From assembly GCA_010015655.1 (NCBI GenBank), contig ML976694.1, positions 248,311 to 306,364 of the forward strand: a DNA stretch of 58,054 bases, read 5' to 3'. Of the stretch, positions 53,710-58,054 are shown piece by piece; within the stretch, counting starts at the first letter, position 1; each line of letters begins with the position of its first letter. The notes beneath the pieces are model-generated. The model saw only the letters and a list, made by a program, of their open reading frames with translations, was not told the DNA's origin and did no database searches. The DNA is from Bimuria novae-zelandiae CBS 107.79 (taxonomy: Eukaryota > Ascomycota > Dothideomycetes > Pleosporales > Didymosphaeriaceae). The position numbers were made by a program, and so were the translations under genes.

Positions 53710-54823
53710 ATGTCAGCAACAGCACAAGAAAGCGGCGACGTGCCGTCCAGTGATGGGGAAACAGCCGTTCGACCGATGCGCCTCTACCACGACATCACTG
53801 TTCAGCCAGGCGCTACTATCGTCATCAACAGTCCCGAGCCATTTTCCTTCAGATTCTGTAAGGGATAAGATGGGTAGCAAGTAGGAATGAGAGACTGAGT
53901 TGATTGTAACAAGCTGAACAGAGAAACTGCATAAGTAGCAGAACAGTGATCAGCAACTAGTCTACATCAGGTTTGTATCATGTGATATCGTACTCCACTC
54001 TAACAGATTCCCACACGAACACGAATGATATAATCCCCAAACATTAACAGTCAAACTTTCCGGCCAAGCAGTGACTGTGACTAATACGACGACCAAGGGT
54101 TATGGCTCTCAAGACCACCAGGCCGCTCACGGCATCCTTCGCTCGTGGCTGGATCAAGCTACCCGCGGAGCTAAAGTTACAGGTGCTCCAGTACAATCTT
54201 ACCATTGAGAAGACTGTTACCTATAAGCCGTTCAGGTGTGGAGGTGCCGATACACGCCCGATCTCCTGCTACCACTCTGAGGTTCCGTGGTCTGCCTTAC
54301 TTCTCCATCATCTCACACTTCCGCCTTCCATTGCCGGTGTGGCACATGAAGTATTCTACAAGGAGAATACGTTCCAGCTGGATGGAAGCAGGCATGGGCA
54401 AACGATGACGATGGGTCATCGTAATATTCTTGACTTCAATTCCGCTGTCCCCAACCGTCATGCAGCAAATCCATCCGGCGCATCCACCTTGTGTTGAACT
54501 CAAATAAGCGGTGCTGGGAGCTTATTGGCAAGATAGCCTCTCCTTCCTCCCTCGGATTTGAGAGTCTGAAGTTCATTACCGTGGATTTCTGGGCGTGCGC
54601 GGTATTTAGGCATTGGATCATTCACGAACGCGTCCCAGAGATTTGTGCTGGCGAGTTAGACCCGTTGATCCTCTATGCACAAAAGCAACCGAGGATTAGG
54701 TTTGACTGCCCCGGCGAGGTCCATTTCTACCCGTACGAAACCTTCTTTGACAGCGTCGTGGAGGTAAAAGAGATCTGCAAGCGTGTGGAGAATAGGTTCA
54801 AGTTCCAAAAGAAAGCTCTTTAG
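53710..54823 (+). pseudogene. F-box-like family member 3, frameshifted
   Basis: Exon 1 from ATG 53710 (MSATAQESGDVPSS) runs 49 codons plus one base to the donor GTAAGG at 53858, the same phase and nearly the same length as in the intact paralogue at 12437. The second part starts at ATG 54102 with LTASFARGWIKLPAELKLQV and AGVAHEVFYKENTFQL. The frame is lost around 54440-54490 and resumes in another (SIRRIHLVLNSNKRCWELIG) to a TAG at 54821-54823. No acceptor was found that joins exon 1 to the 54102 frame without a stop. It is probably a decayed copy, though an extra small exon in the 240 bp gap cannot be excluded. Confidence 0.62.
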
Positions 54824-55539
54824 GCGACAAAGACACCGACATTCTTCGAAGCGAAATGGTTAGTTGGTAAGCCCAAGCACGCGAAGATGTACATAACCTG
54901 GTCGAATTTCTGAGGCTCGGCTGTGGCGTGCCTCATCCACGAAAGATCATCCGAGGGATATGACGGGGTATTGCATTCGTTCCTTTGGGAGCTTGTTCAG
55001 TTCACGGTCTCGATTTCTTCCCTTTTTCTAAATTATCACGTCTTAGCACTGCTTCAGAACTGTCAGGAATCCATTCCTTATCGGAAGGCAATCCCTGTGT
55101 GCAAGGAGCAGATCACACATCTGGTCTTGATAGTTCAATCAATGGAATCAGCTATCTCACAACTTGCACTATCCCATGCTTCAATACTCTTGTGTCTTAA
55201 GCACAGTACACTGCTTCTTGTCCACAATACGCCGATGCTTCATTCTACAAAATCATGCGCTTACCAACATACTCTTTATAGCTACTTCAAGGATGATGAC
55301 GGTTTTATAGACTTTATGGCATATTGTACTTTACATGGGCGTATATTAAAGGTTACATCACTCACTCGAGACCTCGGGCTGCATCGCGCAGTAATTCATA
55401 CCCCACAACATACTCTCAGTGAAAGCTATATCCAGGTGGAACCAATCATAAACTAAGTACCTTAGGACCCTTCTATAAATTCTTAGCACTCCCGCGGAAT
55501 ATCCAACTACGTCGTGTATCATGAATGATATGAACCATA
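54824..55539. other. Intergenic region
   Basis: Normal composition. A 177-codon open frame at 54923-55456 (+) starts at GTG with no domain or intron signals and is not accepted. It ends in TA at 55538-55539, the target of P4. Confidence 0.4.
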
Positions 55540-56841
55540 ACGTGTTTTACAAGCGAGTGCGCATTACAAGCGAGTGCGCACCCCACCAACTTTTCGTAAC
55601 GCGTGAACTTCTACCTACTATGGCGCCCCTAACTAAAGCCTAGCCAGCTTTTTATAAGGCTAATATACACCTTACTATATTAGCTTTTTAATAAAATTAA
55701 TTTTAAAGTAAGGTAGTCGCTGCATAGACGTTTAATATTTTTTAAAATATACTCCACCGCTGGCGCGCTAGCAAGCCTGCCCGACGCAATTACTAGCCTA
55801 ACTTAAAAAAGCTTACCTAGCTAAAAGAGGAGGTAATTATTAGGTACATACTTAGCCTAGACCAGCGTGGATTTGCGCCTACGTACGTGGCTATACGTAA
55901 TATAGCTAATAAGCTACTCGCTGCGCATAGCGGAGGTTAGGTTAGCGTCTACTAGCCGCGCAACTTTGTTAAGCGTATAAATAGCCTTATAACGCGATTT
56001 AATTAAGCGTATAATAGGCAGAGAGCTCTATGCAAGGATCCTATATTAATTAAGAGCTAGTTTAAGCTTATAGAGTAGATAAAGGCTAAGTACAGTATTT
56101 ATAATAAGGACGTCTACAACTTTAATAAGGTTAGCTTTATAATAGGCAAGATTATAACTTAGCTTATTATAATAGGGTTAGAGAGGAGAGGCTAGCTAAA
56201 GGCTATTTAGCTAGGTAATTACAAGTGCACGATAGATAGTAATCTAAAAAATTAACGCTACTAGCTAGGCTATCTTACTATTTATTATCTTTACTAGCTA
56301 GCACTACCTATCTACCTAGTATAAGGAGGATATCCCACGCGACTAGGCTATTACTATTAGTAATAATAGCTAGATAACTAATAAGATTAGAGTTAAGTAG
56401 CTAAAGCACTTTATTAAGTATATAAAGGGCAAAATAGTTAGGGCGCGTTAGCTACTTATCCTTAATAGCTATAAGAGCTACTACTTTCTTAAGTTTTAAG
56501 AGCTCTGTAAGGAGAATAATATCTATACGCTCTATATGCCGCCACACTTATCCTACCTACTATAGCCACTTAACGTTAGCTATTTCTCGCCATTAAAGCG
56601 CGCGTATAGCTGCCAAATTATAAGCCTAATGCGCGACTATATTAACTATATTATAAAGCTTAAGTTTCTACTAGCCTTTAAGGTAGCCTTTACGCGATTA
56701 TTTATAGTAGCTAATATCTACTTAGCCTTTTAAGGTGTAGGCCTTGTTCCTCTCTAGCTAGACGTTATTCTATTAAAGCTAGATATGTAGCTCCGTACGC
56801 CTACTCCTCTAGCTACTGCAAAGGCTCTCTAGGAGGCTTAA
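55540..56841 (+). mobile_element. Pogo-like DNA transposon P4, 3' part displaced
   Basis: The left TIR at 55540 has two iterons (ACAAGCGAGTGCGCAtt, then ACAAGCGAGTGCGCAcc) and the CCCCACCAAC motif. The transposase pseudogene starts at ATG 55620 and follows P3 almost base for base. The match with P3 ends exactly after GGCTTAA at 56841, where a copia LTR begins. The remaining third and right TIR are not in the window. Confidence 0.9.
55620..56841 (+). pseudogene. P4 transposase, RIP-degraded and interrupted
   Basis: Reads from MAPLTKA with TAR stops. Recognisable segments are EEVIIRYILSLDQRGFAP, IANKLLAAHSGG, YNRQRALCKDP, AKYSIYNKDVYNFNKVSF (catalytic Asp altered) and, on the strand of the gene near 56540, HLLQPLD-like and FSPLKRA-like blocks. 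The C-terminal zinc-knuckle part lies beyond the copia insertion. Confidence 0.8.
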
Positions 56842-58054
56842 TGTGACGGTTTAATGGCTCTTACTCGATGAGATGGTTACTCCTACCCTTGCTTAGTTGC
56901 CACTCACCTTTCTGAGAGGGCTACACCTATCTGGGACTAGCGATGTTTACGCTCGTACACATACATACTCGGTAGCTTCTAGATAGTACACCCTCCAGCA
57001 GAAGAATTCCACAATCTTTTCTACTGCGCACCAGCCGTTCGGCCCACCGCGACAGTTATGAGCCCGGATTGCGATTAAGCTTACGACGGATTGCGAAGAA
57101 GATCGCACGACTGAAGCTCGCTCACTCACGACTCACTAATTGGCACCCACGATTAAGATCACGATTGATCGTACTGTGCGGAGCCGCCAAATCACCGATA
57201 CCCTATACAATGACTACTGAGTCAGATCCCGCAGTCACCCGAGTGACTATCGTCCTCGATCGAGCCGACGACTGGCACAAATGGCTGTTCATTCGAAAGG
57301 ATACTGCCCAGAAGAACGACCTCTGGCAGTACGTGAACCCTGCTACAACAGCAGCGGACCTGCCTACGTTAACGGCACCAACCGAACCGCAACTCACGGA
57401 TCACAACGAACAAGCTACATCAATAGCTCACCTTACCGCTGCTCAGCAGAAGCTATACCAGTGGGAATACGAGCGATGGGAACGCAAGGACCTCGAGTTC
57501 AAGCGTCAGAAGAAAGCTCTAGCAGAATTCAACTCAGAGATTAGCAAAACGATTGCTGCGAGACACCTTTATCTGATCGAGAACAAGGATACCCCGCACG
57601 AACGATTAACGACCCTTAAGAAACACCTCGCACCATCTGACGCTACACGTCAACGAGACCTTATCGCACGATACAAAGCCCTTCAGACGCCGCCACGTGG
57701 TAAGAAGGTTGAAGAATGGCTACGATCTTGGGTGGAGGTCACCAACATGTGCATCGCTGCAGGTATACCTGAGACATCTGGATCTCGAGCACAAGAAGAT
57801 TTCCTTGTCGCCTGCAGAACGATCGATCCTGAGTATGGTACATCAGGCCTGCGAGCCTTGATTGACCTAGAGGATGCTGGCACCGCCATTCCATCAGTGG
57901 AAGACTACGTCAGCAAATTCACGACCTACCTCAAGCGTGTTCGACCGATATCGACAGGACTCAGCTCTATGGCTGCAGAACTAGACGCTGCTAAGCCTCA
58001 GCAGCAGCAGAAGAAGGATGGCAACAAAGACAAGCCTCAATGCCCATGTGGCCT
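56842..58054 (+). mobile_element. Young Ty1/copia element, 5' part
   Basis: Begins TGTGACGG at the point where the P4 sequence is cut. An LTR of roughly 300 bp (right limit not determined) is followed by a leader and an intact gag gene from 57210 that runs off the window. CpA is normal and there are no RIP stops, in contrast to P4, so this insertion postdates RIP of P4. Confidence 0.82.
57210..58054 (+). CDS. Ty1/copia gag polyprotein, N-terminal 281 codons, continues off the window
   Basis: ATG 57210 (MTTESDPAVTRVTIVLDRAD) opens a frame with no stop to the end of the window. DDWHKWLFIRK and LWQYVNP match the start of copia-type Gag, where the RNA-binding capsid domain begins; a coiled-coil-like middle (YQWEYERWERKDLEFKRQKK), a UBN2-like capsid core (RYKALQTPPRGKKVEEWLRS) and a Gln/Lys-rich linker follow. 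The last residues QCPCG look like the start of a fungal copia zinc knuckle (C-x-C-G). Expected next, outside the window, are protease, integrase, RT and RNase H. Nothing is broken in view. Confidence 0.85.
   Translation, partial: MTTESDPAVTRVTIVLDRADDWHKWLFIRKDTAQKNDLWQYVNPATTAADLPTLTAPTEPQLTDHNEQATSIAHLTAAQQKLYQWEYERWERKDLEFKRQKKALAEFNSEISKTIAARHLYLIENKDTPHERLTTLKKHLAPSDATRQRDLIARYKALQTPPRGKKVEEWLRSWVEVTNMCIAAGIPETSGSRAQEDFLVACRTIDPEYGTSGLRALIDLEDAGTAIPSVEDYVSKFTTYLKRVRPISTGLSSMAAELDAAKPQQQQKKDGNKDKPQCPCG

Noticed and set aside
54923..55456. 177-codon plus-strand ORF
   Set aside because: Starts at GTG, low-complexity hydrophobic residues, no domain; likely chance.

Overview
The window looks like part of a filamentous ascomycete chromosome, most likely Pleosporales/Dothideomycetes (inference). 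Genes have short introns (49-66 nt, one of 232 nt) with GTAAGT/GTGAGT donors and CTAAC/CTGAC branch sites. The genes are typical of a plant-associated saprotroph or pathogen. Long stretches are extremely TpA-rich and CpA-poor, with retroelement reading frames closed almost only by TAG/TAA where Gln codons belong; this is the mark of repeat-induced point mutation (RIP). No RNA gene, CRISPR array or centromere-like satellite was seen.

Layout. 1-1.0 kb: C-terminal part of an ankyrin-array protein of the fungal NLR type. 1.8-8.85 kb: a complete RIP-degraded Ty3/gypsy chromovirus with LTRs and target-site duplication (TSD), carrying an un-RIPed solo LTR inside its integrase. 9.0-10.35 kb: a Fot1/pogo-like transposase pseudogene. 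10.5-13.3 kb: two members of a two-exon F-box-like family (one broken, one intact). 13.7-16.7 kb: a short-chain dehydrogenase gene split by three inverted-repeat elements, the third holding a solo LTR. 17.4-24.6 kb: the gene island, all on the minus strand: a possible cysteine-rich secreted protein remnant, an endopolygalacturonase (GH28), a HAD phosphatase, a PLP-dependent serine racemase/threonine dehydratase, and a secreted S10 serine carboxypeptidase. 25.6-27.17 kb: an intact Tc1/mariner element (DD34E). 27.18-29.04 kb: a RIPed pogo-like element.

29.5-36.6 kb: a second full chromovirus (minus strand) with perfect TSD and an antisense accessory ORF. 36.8-38.5 kb: LTR remnants and a Ty1/copia pol fragment. 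38.5-49.5 kb: a third chromovirus (plus strand), 3'-truncated and carrying five later insertions (two pogo-like elements, three solo LTRs). 49.5-51.8 kb: a non-RIPed island with a pectin-lyase-fold gene. 51.8-53.5 kb: RIPed DNA with a solo LTR that has perfect TSDs. 53.7-54.8 kb: a third, frameshifted F-box-like member. 55.5-56.84 kb: a pogo-like element cut by a young, un-RIPed Ty1/copia element whose intact gag runs off the window.

The intact genes have two themes: secreted plant-polymer and protein degradation (polygalacturonase, pectin-lyase-fold protein, carboxypeptidase), and small-molecule metabolism. The rest is a layered transposon record that can be ordered by TSDs and by which insertions escaped RIP. 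The least expected signal is a conserved antisense ORF between the chromodomain and the 3' LTR in two different chromoviruses.
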